64,000 bases of DNA, taken from NCBI RefSeq assembly GCF_040545875.1, contig NZ_JBEPMR010000017.1. One strand, 5' to 3'. The notes below the pieces were generated by a model. The model was given only the letters and a program-made list of their open reading frames with translations. It was not told where the DNA came from and did not search any database. The DNA comes from Faecalicatena_A orotica (GTDB lineage: Bacteria > Bacillota > Clostridia > Lachnospirales > Lachnospiraceae). Below are positions 16,555 to 25,057 of the stretch, one piece after another; position 1 is the stretch's first letter; the number at the start of each line of letters is the position of its first letter. The position numbers and the translations under genes are program-made.

Positions 16555-18456
16555 ATGGCAAATTATGAAACAAGGATACGGTTAATCAGCGAGACAAATG
16601 TAAATGTTGCTAATAATACAAGTTATGTCACAGTTGCGCTAGACTTTAGACGGACAGACTATCAATATTATGGGTACAATTTAGACGGAAATGCGTATTG
16701 GATTATCAAGGTAGATTCACTGTCAACGGGAAATGTGAATTTTACATTTAACTGGACAATTCCTCAGAACCAATGGAAAGAGGTTGCACGAAGAAGCTTT
16801 ACGGTAACGCATAATGCAGATGGTACAAAATCAATTAACCTGTCAGGTACTATATATTTTGGAGATGGCGTGTCACCGGGAACTCTTTCGGCTTCTGGTA
16901 AGGCAACACTGAGTACAATACCGAGAGCGACTGTGCCGTCACTTTCACCGGCAAGTCAGGCGATAGGAAGTGCAATTACGATAAATCTGCCACGGGCCAG
17001 CAGTGCATTTACACACACTTTAACATACAGCTTTGGCAGTGCAGCCGGAACAATTGCGACTGGTGCCGGCGGATCAGCAAGCTGGACACTACCCAGTTCG
17101 CTGGCAGCACAAATACCGAATGCTGCCAGCGGAACGGGCCAGATTACATGCAGCACATATAATGGTTCAACACTTGTGGGAACAAAATATATTAATTTTA
17201 CAGCGACTGTGCCTGCCAGTATGGTTCCATCTATCACCAGCATAGGGATTACAGAGGCAGCAACCGGAATAAACGCCCAATTTGGCGTTTATGTGCAGAA
17301 TAAGAGCAGGCTTAATATTGCCATATCCGCAAGCGGTATACAGGGAAGTACAATCGTATCATATAAAACGGAAGTTGCGGGCTCTTCATTTTCAGGCAGC
17401 AGTGTCGTCACAGGTTATATTACTTCTCCGGGAAGTCTCCCTGTAAAGGTTACAGTAACAGATAGCAGGGGGCATACTGCCGTGAAAACACAGACAGTAA
17501 ATGTAGTGGCGTATGCAAATCCGGCAATCGCGTCATTTACCGCTGTCAGATCTACCACAGCCGGAGTTTTTGACGATCAGGGGACTTCCTTGAGTATCTC
17601 AATGAATTTTAATGTCTCGGCTGTTGGGAATAAGAATACGAAAAGCTATGTAGTGGACCTGCAGAAAAACGGTGAGACAACATGGGTGTCCTTGCTAAAA
17701 GGGAGTGTGTATTCATATAACAGCACTTATGTGGCGGATAATGTGCTGAGTATAGACTCATCATATACGCTGAGGCTGAGGGTCACAGATTATTTCACGA
17801 CGTCAGAGGCAATTGTAGATATCAGCAGTGGGTTTACATTGATGGATTTTCGAAGTACTGGTAAGGGGCTTGCAATTGGAAAGGTTAGTGAAAAAGATAT
17901 TTTTGAAGTGGGGATGGATGCTGACTTTAGAAAAAGTATAAGCCTGAGTGGGAAGTCCCTTTTTGACTGTTTTTATCCAATAGGAAGTATCTATATGAGC
18001 GTAAATAGTACAAACCCAGCTATTCTATTTGGAGGAACATGGGCTGCTTGGGGAAGTGGACGTGTACCAGTAGGAATCAATGTTAATGACGGGAATTTTA
18101 ATGCAGTTGAAAAGACTGGAGGTGTGGCGGCTAATAATCTCAGCCATGCCCATACTGTAAATAGTCATGCCCATACCACGGCGGGACACACATTATCGGT
18201 AGATGAAATACCTTCTCACAGACATAATGCATATGCAATGTATGTTGCGACAGGCACTGGAACAGGAGTGCTTACAGGCACAACTACTCCGGGCTCCAGC
18301 TCAGCAGGAACTAAATACACTTTTAATACTGGAGGGGGTGGTTCACACAATCACGGGAATACAGGTGTAAGTGCTCCAGGTACAAATTACAGTTTATCTA
18401 ATGTAACCACTCTGCAACCATATATTACATGCTATATGTGGAAAAGAACAGGATAG
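16555..18456 (+). CDS. Receptor-binding/tail fibre protein (DUF859-like N-terminus, gp10/gp12-type tip)
   Basis: A 633-residue protein. Residues 1-125 and the repeated Ig/FN3-like modules to about 460 resemble DUF859 structural proteins of streptococcal and other Firmicute phages. Residues ~475-633 are a phage fibre-tip domain: FYPIGSIYMSVNSTNPAILFGGTW followed by His-rich SHAHTVNSHAHTTAGHT, EIPSHRHNAY and GGSHNHG, and ending LQPYITCYMWKRTG. In T4 short-tail-fibre tips such His pairs bind metal within a trimer. It is probably the main receptor-recognition protein. Four bases separate it from Tal. Confidence 0.88.
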   Translation: MANYETRIRLISETNVNVANNTSYVTVALDFRRTDYQYYGYNLDGNAYWIIKVDSLSTGNVNFTFNWTIPQNQWKEVARRSFTVTHNADGTKSINLSGTIYFGDGVSPGTLSASGKATLSTIPRATVPSLSPASQAIGSAITINLPRASSAFTHTLTYSFGSAAGTIATGAGGSASWTLPSSLAAQIPNAASGTGQITCSTYNGSTLVGTKYINFTATVPASMVPSITSIGITEAATGINAQFGVYVQNKSRLNIAISASGIQGSTIVSYKTEVAGSSFSGSSVVTGYITSPGSLPVKVTVTDSRGHTAVKTQTVNVVAYANPAIASFTAVRSTTAGVFDDQGTSLSISMNFNVSAVGNKNTKSYVVDLQKNGETTWVSLLKGSVYSYNSTYVADNVLSIDSSYTLRLRVTDYFTTSEAIVDISSGFTLMDFRSTGKGLAIGKVSEKDIFEVGMDADFRKSISLSGKSLFDCFYPIGSIYMSVNSTNPAILFGGTWAAWGSGRVPVGINVNDGNFNAVEKTGGVAANNLSHAHTVNSHAHTTAGHTLSVDEIPSHRHNAYAMYVATGTGTGVLTGTTTPGSSSAGTKYTFNTGGGGSHNHGNTGVSAPGTNYSLSNVTTLQPYITCYMWKRTG

Positions 18457-18495
18457 GCAAGGGAAAATGGGGTACTGATTTTGCAATAAATTCAT

Positions 18496-18524
18496 TTGCT
18501 ATTGATTTTTTTTTATAGTATAAT
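18496..18524 (+). promoter_or_regulatory. Promoter of the island glycosyltransferase
   Basis: TTGCTA (18496-18501), a 17-base spacer, and TATAAT (18519-18524), followed 51 bases later by the start codon of the glycosyltransferase. The consensus -10 and ideal spacing make an independent promoter likely inside the late tail operon. Confidence 0.72.
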
Positions 18525-18575
18525 GGTTCACATATTATTTCTGAACTTTATAAGAAATCAATTAGAGGTGCCAAA

Positions 18576-19553
18576 ATGAAAATAAGCGTCATCATTCCCG
18601 TTTATAATAGTGAAAAGTATTTATCTGCATGTATTGATAGTGTTCTGGGACAAACGCATCAAGATGTAGAGTGTATACTTATAAATGATGAATCAACAGA
18701 CCATTCACTTGATATATGTATGGGTTACGCTCAAAAGGATAATAGGGTAATTGTTATAAATCAAAAAAATGCAGGAACATCCGCAGCCCGGAATGCAGGA
18801 ATGAAAGCGGCAACCGGAGATTATATTATGTTCTTGGATAATGATGATTATTGGGACGATTCAACAGCATTAAAAGAAATATCTTCTCATCTTGAAGAAT
18901 CTGATGCTGATATATTAATGTTTAATACAAAGTCATATTATGAAAGAACCGGGAAAATGACTATTAAAAGTGGAAGATGCAGCAGACAGGATATTATTGG
19001 ACAACCACCGGGAGATGCCTTGAAAATCATACTGGAACAAGGTCTGATACACAGAGCGGTCTGGGCAAAAGCTGTAAAACGAACTCTGATATTAGAATAT
19101 GGTATTATGTTTCCGGAAGGAATGAGAAACGAAGATACGATTTGGACAGCAAAAGCTTTTGCTTACGCTAAAAGTTATGACTGGTCTGAAAAAGTCTTTT
19201 ACGTTTATAGAAAACAGACCGGCACTGCCCAAACAGATCAGCCCTTAAACCAATCACAATTAGACGACCTGAAGGCAATACTTATTGAGTCCATAGAATT
19301 AGGTAATGAGATAAAAGACCGTAATCTGCAAAAATCATACTACAGCTATCTTGCATTTCCATTCTCTGTCTGGTTAGGATATAGTATGTCTTCTGGTATA
19401 TCATTTAAGGAATTAAGGATGATGAAAAAAAGAGCATTTGTTTTAAAGTACAATTATGACAAAGCAGTTAAATCTTTGTCTAAACTCTACAGCCTTTGTG
19501 GATATTATATAACAGCAATTGCCTTAAAAGTATGGGTATCTCAAAAGAGATAG
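18576..19553 (+). CDS. Family 2 glycosyltransferase (moron-like)
   Basis: A 325-residue GT-A glycosyltransferase of family GT2. It starts MKISVIIPVYNSEKYLSACIDSVLGQTH, has the nucleotide-sugar site NDESTDHS and the metal-binding DxD region FLDNDDYW near residues 88-95, and lacks transmembrane helices. Such enzymes add sugars to surface polysaccharide or teichoic acid. The gene has its own promoter and terminator and is AT-richer than the tail genes around it, the hallmarks of a 'moron' carried for the host's benefit. It may alter the producer's surface and so protect it from its own tail particle; that role is inference. Confidence 0.9.
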   Translation: MKISVIIPVYNSEKYLSACIDSVLGQTHQDVECILINDESTDHSLDICMGYAQKDNRVIVINQKNAGTSAARNAGMKAATGDYIMFLDNDDYWDDSTALKEISSHLEESDADILMFNTKSYYERTGKMTIKSGRCSRQDIIGQPPGDALKIILEQGLIHRAVWAKAVKRTLILEYGIMFPEGMRNEDTIWTAKAFAYAKSYDWSEKVFYVYRKQTGTAQTDQPLNQSQLDDLKAILIESIELGNEIKDRNLQKSYYSYLAFPFSVWLGYSMSSGISFKELRMMKKRAFVLKYNYDKAVKSLSKLYSLCGYYITAIALKVWVSQKR

Positions 19554-19583
19554 TTTAACCGTCCAAAATAATGCTTATATAGC

Positions 19584-19627
19584 AAAGCCCGATCTGCCAA
19601 ATTAATTTATGGTGATTGGGCTTTTTA
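19584..19627 (+). terminator. Rho-independent terminator after the glycosyltransferase
   Basis: AAAGCCCGATC ... GATTGGGCTTTTT hairpin with a terminal T run, 30 bases after the stop codon. Confidence 0.85.
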
Positions 19628-19692
19628 ATATTTGATCTATATTATCTTTTCTTGAAAAAGAATAACAGCTTCATAGGGGGATCTGGATTGTA

Positions 19693-20019
19693 TTGGGAAA
19701 GGAGAAAGAACCGTTGTACGAGTTATTAATGCAGACATACACTATCACGCTTCCATTCCTTTTAGGCTACATAGTGTGGCTGCTCAAGCGGCAGAAAAAG
19801 GAAAGGAACGCAAACAGCAGAGGCACAATGCTCCTTCTGCGTGTGCAGATGATAGATTACCATGATAGGTATATAGGTCTAGGCTATATACCGTCATATG
19901 CATATCAGAATTTTTGCGATATGTACACAGCCTATCATGAATTAGGCGGAAATGGAATGATAACCAAGATGTATGATGAAATACAGGAACTACATATTAA
20001 GAAGGTAGGTGAATCATAA
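19693..20019 (+). CDS. Small membrane protein of the lysis cassette
   Basis: A 108-residue protein starting at TTG 19693, preceded by AGGGGG at ~11 bases. A hydrophobic N-terminal helix (TYTITLPFLLGYIVWLL, residues 13-29) is followed by a basic stretch (KRQKKERN) and a cytosolic C-terminal domain. It overlaps the holin start (TAATG), so it is translated with it. Proteins of this layout commonly precede the holin in Clostridial prophages; a holin partner or spanin-like accessory role is possible but not shown. Confidence 0.7.
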   Translation: MGKEKEPLYELLMQTYTITLPFLLGYIVWLLKRQKKERNANSRGTMLLLRVQMIDYHDRYIGLGYIPSYAYQNFCDMYTAYHELGGNGMITKMYDEIQELHIKKVGES

Positions 20020-20231
20020 TGAAAAACAGGGATTGGATTGAATGGATTAGAAAAGCGGGAATACGGGCTGTAAAAACAATGGCTCAGACAGCAGTTGCAA
20101 TGCTTCCAGCAGTTGCGACAATATCTCAGGTTGATTGGCTGACGGTGATCGGAACAGCAGCACTTGCGGGTGTAGTGTCAATTCTGACTTCTTTGGCCGG
20201 ATTACCGGAATTGAACACAGCAACTAAATAG
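20019..20231 (+). CDS. Holin (r1t-type)
   Basis: A 70-residue protein with RAVKTMAQTAVAMLP (residues 16-30) and two hydrophobic helices (residues ~20-35 and ~40-60), matching the r1t-type holin family. It permeabilises the membrane to release the endolysin encoded next. In tail-like bacteriocin loci the same cassette releases the particles by lysing the producer. Confidence 0.85.
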   Translation: MKNRDWIEWIRKAGIRAVKTMAQTAVAMLPAVATISQVDWLTVIGTAALAGVVSILTSLAGLPELNTATK

Positions 20232-20249
20232 GGGGGAAAGGACATATAT

Positions 20250-21212
20250 ATGAAAAGATTAGTAATTGATGTAAGTTATGCGCAGGGAGAGATTAACTGG
20301 GAGCAAGTAAAAAGTGCAGGTATAGATGGTGTGATTATCCAGTGTGGATACGGAGATAATATGGAATCGCAGGATGATAAATACTGGAAACGCAACGCGG
20401 ATGAATGCACAAGGCTGGGAATACCGTTTGGGGCATATTTGTATAGTTATGCAGCCAGCATGGTACAGGCAGAAAGTGAGGCACAGCATGTACTGAGATT
20501 GATAAAGGGGTACAAGCTATCATATCCTGTTTATCTGGATCTGGAGGAACCGGGGACACAGGCAGGAGCGGTGGAGCGTGCGAAACGGTTTGGGGATATG
20601 ATAGAGTCAGCTGGATACTGGTGTGGTATTTACGCAAATTTGAACTGGTGGAATCAATATCTTCCCGGGCTGGATCGGTTTACCAAGTGGATTGCGCAGT
20701 ATAACAGTACTTGTGATTATACTGGCAAAAATAAGGATATGTGGCAGTACAGCAGTACCGGACGGGTAGCAGGAATCAATGGAAACACAGATATGAATGA
20801 GTGCTACAGGGATTTTCCAAATGAAATTAGCGGAGGACTAAAGACCCAGCAGCACGGCACCAAACCGGATGGGAAACCAGAATTTAAACCGCAAAATGGG
20901 ACAGGTACTGAAGAAAGGACGCATACTGTACAACGAGGTGAAACATTGAGCCAGATTGCGGCGAGATATGGAACGACGTATCAGCAGCTTGCAAAGATCA
21001 ATAACATAGCCAATCCAGATTTAATTTACCCGGGCCAGATTCTTAAAATAAACGGTGTGGTGGCTTCATCAAAGTCATACACTGTTCAAAATGGTGACAC
21101 ATTGTCAGGCATTGCATCCAAGTATGGTACAAGCTATCAGCGACTCTCCCAGATTAATGGTATCAGCAATCCGGATCTGATTTTTCCGGGACAGATTATA
21201 AGAATCAGTTGA
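20250..21212 (+). CDS. Endolysin: GH25 lysozyme with two LysM domains
   Basis: A 320-residue protein. Residues 1-190 are a glycoside hydrolase family 25 muramidase: VIDVSYAQGEINW at the N-terminus, YLDLEEPG with the catalytic Asp/Glu near residue 97, and WQYSSTGRVAGINGNTDMN. Residues ~228-272 and ~278-320 are two LysM peptidoglycan-binding domains (HTVQRGETLSQIAARYGT, YTVQNGDTLSGIASKYGT). No signal peptide, so export depends on the holin. Last gene of the island; the core gene holB follows after 175 bases. Confidence 0.95.
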   Translation: MKRLVIDVSYAQGEINWEQVKSAGIDGVIIQCGYGDNMESQDDKYWKRNADECTRLGIPFGAYLYSYAASMVQAESEAQHVLRLIKGYKLSYPVYLDLEEPGTQAGAVERAKRFGDMIESAGYWCGIYANLNWWNQYLPGLDRFTKWIAQYNSTCDYTGKNKDMWQYSSTGRVAGINGNTDMNECYRDFPNEISGGLKTQQHGTKPDGKPEFKPQNGTGTEERTHTVQRGETLSQIAARYGTTYQQLAKINNIANPDLIYPGQILKINGVVASSKSYTVQNGDTLSGIASKYGTSYQRLSQINGISNPDLIFPGQIIRIS

Positions 21213-21387
21213 ATATCCATCTCCGGGCAGTAAGAAAATATCAAAGAAAACCCGCATTTATGGACTATATCTTCACGAAAAATTATGATATACTTAATGA
21301 GTAGTTCACAACTTTGTAAGATACCTGTAGTACAATATACGAAAAGTAACTTACAAAGGGAAAATAGAAGAGGCAGCAGGTGATTTT
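21213..21387 (+). other. Right junction of the tail island / holB leader
   Basis: A 175-base AT-rich gap between the endolysin and holB. I see no clear terminator and no direct repeat that matches the left junction after gmk, so no attachment site can be drawn. GATATACTTAATG near 21287 could act as a -10 region for holB. Confidence 0.35.
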
Positions 21388-22383
21388 ATGAGCGGATTTA
21401 AAGATGTAGTGGGACATAAGAATATTATACAATATATAGGGAATGCAGTGAAGACGGACAAGGTTTCCCATGCATATATCCTAAATGGGGAAAAGGGGTC
21501 CGGCAAGAAACTGCTTGCCAGCCTGTTTGCTATGAGCCTGCAGTGTCAGGACAGGGAAGAAGACGGGGATGCGTGCGGTAAGTGCCAGTCCTGTAAGCAG
21601 ACGGTTAATAATAACCAGCCTGACATTATCAAGGTGACACACGAGAAGCCGAGTACCATCAGTATTGATGATATCCGGGAACAGGTGAATAATGATATTG
21701 TGATCAAGCCTTACAGCAGCAGATACAAGATATATATCATTGCCGATGCGGATATGATGACTGTTCAGGCCCAGAATGCGCTCCTGAAGACAATTGAGGA
21801 ACCGCCGGAGTATGCCGTGATCATGCTGCTGACGGAGAATGCTGAGACATTGCTGCCGACGATACGGTCCAGATGTGTAATGCTTAAGCTGCGTAACATT
21901 AAGGACCAGCTTGTGAAGAAGTATCTGATGGAGCAGATGGAGATACCAGATTATAAGGCGGATGTTTGTGTGGCATTTGCGCAGGGTAATATGGGCAAAG
22001 CCATTATGCTTGCTACGTCCGAACATTTTAATGAGATCAAGGAAGAGGCAGTTCATCTGCTGCGAAATATTAACGAGATGGATCTGAATGAACTGATCGA
22101 TGCCGTGAAGAGATGTATGTCCTACAAGCTGGAGATTTCGGATTATCTGGATGTGATCGCGATATGGTACCGTGACGTGCTGATCTATAAGGCAACACGT
22201 AATGTGGACAGGGTGGTTTTTTCAGACCAGCTGAAGTATATCAAGGATCGTGCAAATAAGAGTTCCTATGAAGGGATTGAGATTATTTTAGATGCACTTG
22301 AGAAAGCAAAGTCAAGGCTTAAGGCAAATGTAAACTTTGAGCTGACGATGGAACTGCTTTTACTGACAATAAAGGAGAACTAA
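21388..22383 (+). CDS. holB: DNA polymerase III subunit delta'
   Basis: A 331-residue clamp-loader subunit. It begins GFKDVVGHKNIIQYIGNAVKTDKVSHAYILNGEKGSGK. A four-cysteine zinc site lies at CQDREEDGDACGKCQSC, followed by the ADMMTVQAQNALLKTIEEPPEYAVIMLLT core with the sensor 'SRC' (TIRSRCVML). The P-loop is present as GEKGSGKK. It works with the delta and tau subunits to load the beta sliding clamp. First gene of the run holB-ricT-trmN6-like-rsmI. ATG at 21388 after AGCAGGTGA. Confidence 0.95.
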   Translation: MSGFKDVVGHKNIIQYIGNAVKTDKVSHAYILNGEKGSGKKLLASLFAMSLQCQDREEDGDACGKCQSCKQTVNNNQPDIIKVTHEKPSTISIDDIREQVNNDIVIKPYSSRYKIYIIADADMMTVQAQNALLKTIEEPPEYAVIMLLTENAETLLPTIRSRCVMLKLRNIKDQLVKKYLMEQMEIPDYKADVCVAFAQGNMGKAIMLATSEHFNEIKEEAVHLLRNINEMDLNELIDAVKRCMSYKLEISDYLDVIAIWYRDVLIYKATRNVDRVVFSDQLKYIKDRANKSSYEGIEIILDALEKAKSRLKANVNFELTMELLLLTIKEN

Positions 22384-22387
22384 TAGG

Positions 22388-23293
22388 ATGACTAAAGTAA
22401 TAGGTGTGAGATTCCGTACGGCCGGGAAGATTTATTTCTTTGCGCCGGGGAAGTTCGACATCAGGCAGGGTGATAATGTAATCGTAGAGACTGCGCGCGG
22501 CGTTGAGTTTGGACGTGTCGTTGCAGGGCCTAAGGAAGTAAAGGATGAAGAGGTGGTTCAGCCGCTGAAGTCTGTGATCAGAGTAGCTACTGAACAGGAC
22601 AGCAAAGTGGAGGAGAAGAACCGGGAAAAAGAAAAAGAGGCTTTCAAGATCTGCCTCGAGAAAATCCGTAAGCATGGGCTTGAGATGAAGCTGATAGATG
22701 CAGAATATACATTTGATAATAATAAGGTATTGTTTTATTTTACGGCTGACGGAAGAATCGATTTCAGAGAACTGGTAAAGGATTTGGCAGCGGTTTTCCG
22801 TACAAGGATTGAACTGAGGCAGATTGGTGTGAGGGATGAGACTAAGATCCGCGGGGGAATCGGCATCTGCGGAAGGCCCCTTTGCTGTAACACCTATCTT
22901 TCCGAATTTGCAGCAGTTTCGATTAAGATGGCGAAGGAACAGAACCTGTCCCTGAATCCGACGAAGATTTCCGGTGTATGTGGGCGCCTGATGTGCTGTC
23001 TGACAAATGAGGAAGAGACTTACGAGGAGCTTAACAGTCAGCTCCCGTCCCTTGGAGATACCGTCACAACAGCTGAGGGGCTTACCGGAACCGTACATTC
23101 ACTGAGCGTGTTAAGAAAGCTGGTCAAGGTAATTGTAACTTTGGAGAATGATGAGAAGGAGATCCGGGAATATAAAGCGGAGGAACTGAAATTCAAGCCA
23201 AGGCGCAGGAAGGCCAAAGTATCCAGGGAAGAGATGAAGAAGCTTGCAGAACTTGAGAAAGGTGAAGGAGCATCGAAATTAGATGACAACTAA
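22388..23293 (+). CDS. ricT: PSP1-domain protein RicT (YaaT)
   Basis: A 301-residue PSP1 C-terminal-domain protein. The Cys-rich signature GICGRPLCCNTYL ... GVCGRLMCCL is present; in B. subtilis these cysteines bind a 4Fe-4S cluster in the RicA/RicF/RicT complex, which acts with RNase Y in mRNA maturation and in sporulation and competence. A highly charged basic C-terminus follows. It begins 4 bases after holB and overlaps the next gene by 11 bases, so it is part of a tight operon. Confidence 0.93.
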   Translation: MTKVIGVRFRTAGKIYFFAPGKFDIRQGDNVIVETARGVEFGRVVAGPKEVKDEEVVQPLKSVIRVATEQDSKVEEKNREKEKEAFKICLEKIRKHGLEMKLIDAEYTFDNNKVLFYFTADGRIDFRELVKDLAAVFRTRIELRQIGVRDETKIRGGIGICGRPLCCNTYLSEFAAVSIKMAKEQNLSLNPTKISGVCGRLMCCLTNEEETYEELNSQLPSLGDTVTTAEGLTGTVHSLSVLRKLVKVIVTLENDEKEIREYKAEELKFKPRRRKAKVSREEMKKLAELEKGEGASKLDDN

Positions 23294-23996
23294 ATTATAT
23301 CCCGGGGAGCGGCTCGATGACCTGCAGCTGGACGGGTATGAGATCATCCAGAACCCGGAACGTTTTTGTTTCGGGATTGATGCAGTGCTGCTTTCTGATT
23401 TTATCAGAGTAAAAAAGGATGAGACTGTGCTAGATTTAGGAACCGGGACTGGTATCCTGCCAATCCTGATGGCGGCCAAGACATCCGGCAGCCATTTTAC
23501 AGGGCTGGAGATACAGGCTGAGAGCGCAGACATGGCAAGGCGGAGTGTGATTCACAACCGGCTTGAAGATAAGATCGATATCGTAACAGGAGATATAAAA
23601 GAGGCGGCTGAGATACTGGGGCCGGCCTTTTTTGATGTAATCGTAACAAATCCACCATATATGCTGGATCAGCACGGACTTAAAAACCCACAGGATGCAA
23701 AAGCAATAGCCCGGCATGAAATTTTATGTACACTCGATGATATTTTGCGAGAGAGCGGGAAAATGCTGAGGGAAAGTAAGGGCAGATTTTACATGATACA
23801 TAAGCCATTCCGGCTTGCAGAGATCATGGTGAAGATGAATCAGTATAAAATAGAACCAAAACGGCTGCAGTTTATTCACCCTTATGTGGATAAAGAACCA
23901 ACAATGGTGATGATAGAGGGGATAAAAGGCGGTAAATCCCGGGTGACAGTAGAACCGCCGGTAATCATGTACAAAAAGGTACAGGGCAAAAGTTAA
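23283..23996 (+). CDS. tRNA1(Val) adenine-N6 methyltransferase-like protein (YabB/TrmN6)
   Basis: A 237-residue class I SAM-dependent methyltransferase. The SAM site is LDLGTGTGILPILMA (residues ~52-66) and the adenine-methylating motif NPPY (VTNPPYML, near residue 122) marks an N6-adenine enzyme. Its length and place between ricT and rsmI match B. subtilis yabB, related to TrmN6, which methylates A37 of tRNA-Val. Target is inferred from the family. Confidence 0.9.
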   Translation: MTTKLYPGERLDDLQLDGYEIIQNPERFCFGIDAVLLSDFIRVKKDETVLDLGTGTGILPILMAAKTSGSHFTGLEIQAESADMARRSVIHNRLEDKIDIVTGDIKEAAEILGPAFFDVIVTNPPYMLDQHGLKNPQDAKAIARHEILCTLDDILRESGKMLRESKGRFYMIHKPFRLAEIMVKMNQYKIEPKRLQFIHPYVDKEPTMVMIEGIKGGKSRVTVEPPVIMYKKVQGKS

Positions 23997-24045
23997 TTTG
24001 GGACGTAGTAAACCTGAAAAAGATTACGTCCTCTAAGGAGGGTTT

Positions 24046-24894
24046 ATGTCAGGAACTTTATACTTATGTGCGACTCCCATCGGAAATCTTGAGGATATGA
24101 CGTTCCGTGTGATCCGCACGCTGAAAGAGGTGGATTTGATAGCTGCGGAGGATACCCGCAACAGTATTAAGCTGCTGAATCATTTTGAAATCCAGACGCC
24201 TATGACGAGTTATCATGAGTATAACAAGTTTGATAAGGGAAAAAAGCTTGTGGAAAAGCTGCAGGATGGGATGGATATTGCTTTGATAACTGACGCCGGG
24301 ACGCCCGGGATATCTGATCCGGGGGAGGAACTGGTTAAGATGTGTTATGAGGCAGGAATTCCAGTGACATCACTTCCCGGTGCGGCGGCCTGCATTACGG
24401 CGCTCACTTTATCCGGCTTATCCACTCGGAGATTTGTATTTGAAGCGTTCCTTCCGACGGAAAAGAGGGAGCGGGCCTGGGTGTTGGAGGAGCTGGAGAG
24501 AGAATTCAGGACGATGATCTTGTATGAAGCTCCTCACAGGCTTGTGAAGACTCTGAAGCTACTTCTGGAGCATTTAGGAAATCGGAGGGTAACTGTGTGC
24601 AGGGAGCTGACGAAGCGTCATGAAACGGCATTTGCAACGACCCTTGAAGAGGCAGCGGTTTATTATGAAAATAATGAACCTAAGGGGGAATGTGTGCTTG
24701 TTATTGAGGGCAGGAACCGAGAAGATGCCGTGCGGGAAGAGCGTGAAAAGTGGGAAGAGATGAGCGTTCAAGAACACATGGATGTATATCTGTCACAAGG
24801 CCTCAGTAAAAAAGATGCCATGAAAAAGGTGGCAAAAGACCGTGGTGTGCAGAAGAGGGAGATTTATAATTACCTCGAAGGCAGGGGGGAATAA
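24046..24894 (+). CDS. rsmI: 16S rRNA (cytidine-1402-2'-O)-methyltransferase
   Basis: A 282-residue tetrapyrrole-methylase-fold enzyme. N-terminal LYLCATPIGNLEDMTFRVIRTLKEVDLIAAEDTRNS, then TDAGTPGISDPGEELV and FEAFLP, all conserved in RsmI. It methylates the ribose of C1402 in the 16S decoding centre. ATG follows AAGGAGGG. The usual GIY-YIG gene (yazA) and abrB of the Bacillus order are not adjacent here. Confidence 0.95.
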   Translation: MSGTLYLCATPIGNLEDMTFRVIRTLKEVDLIAAEDTRNSIKLLNHFEIQTPMTSYHEYNKFDKGKKLVEKLQDGMDIALITDAGTPGISDPGEELVKMCYEAGIPVTSLPGAAACITALTLSGLSTRRFVFEAFLPTEKRERAWVLEELEREFRTMILYEAPHRLVKTLKLLLEHLGNRRVTVCRELTKRHETAFATTLEEAAVYYENNEPKGECVLVIEGRNREDAVREEREKWEEMSVQEHMDVYLSQGLSKKDAMKKVAKDRGVQKREIYNYLEGRGE

Positions 24895-24954
24895 AATTAG
24901 TAAGATTGTTAAAAATTTGTTGATATTCTAAGATTATTTTAGAAAAATATCACA

Positions 24955-25046
24955 TTGACGTTTTGAACGAGTGAGTATAAAATAAAAACCAAGTTCAAAG
25001 TGAACCAAGCTGACAACGGTGTCGCGGATATCGCGGCACCTTTTTG
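24955..25046 (+). ncRNA. Candidate small RNA with its own promoter and terminator
   Basis: TTGACG (24955-24960) and a TATAAAAT element (24976-24983) form a plausible promoter. It is followed by a hairpin GTTCA-AAG-TGAAC (about 24995-25007) and a GC-rich terminator GGTGTCGCG/CGCGGCACC followed by TTTTT (about 25017-25045). There is no open reading frame between them. The expected RNA is about 60 nucleotides. I do not recognise it as a known family. Confidence 0.45.
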
Positions 25047-25057
25047 CAAAATTTCGG

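Noticed and set aside
3671..21212. Considered as a complete temperate prophage
   Set aside because: No integrase, excisionase, replication, terminase, portal or capsid gene is present between the core flanks, and there is no room for them.
3671..21212. Considered as a contractile (R-type) tailocin or type VI-like system
   Set aside because: No sheath, baseplate wedge or spike genes. The tube is of TP901-1 type with Dit and Tal, the non-contractile architecture.
22319..23098. 259-codon minus-strand frame over holB/ricT
   Set aside because: Shadow of two conserved plus-strand genes with strong family motifs.
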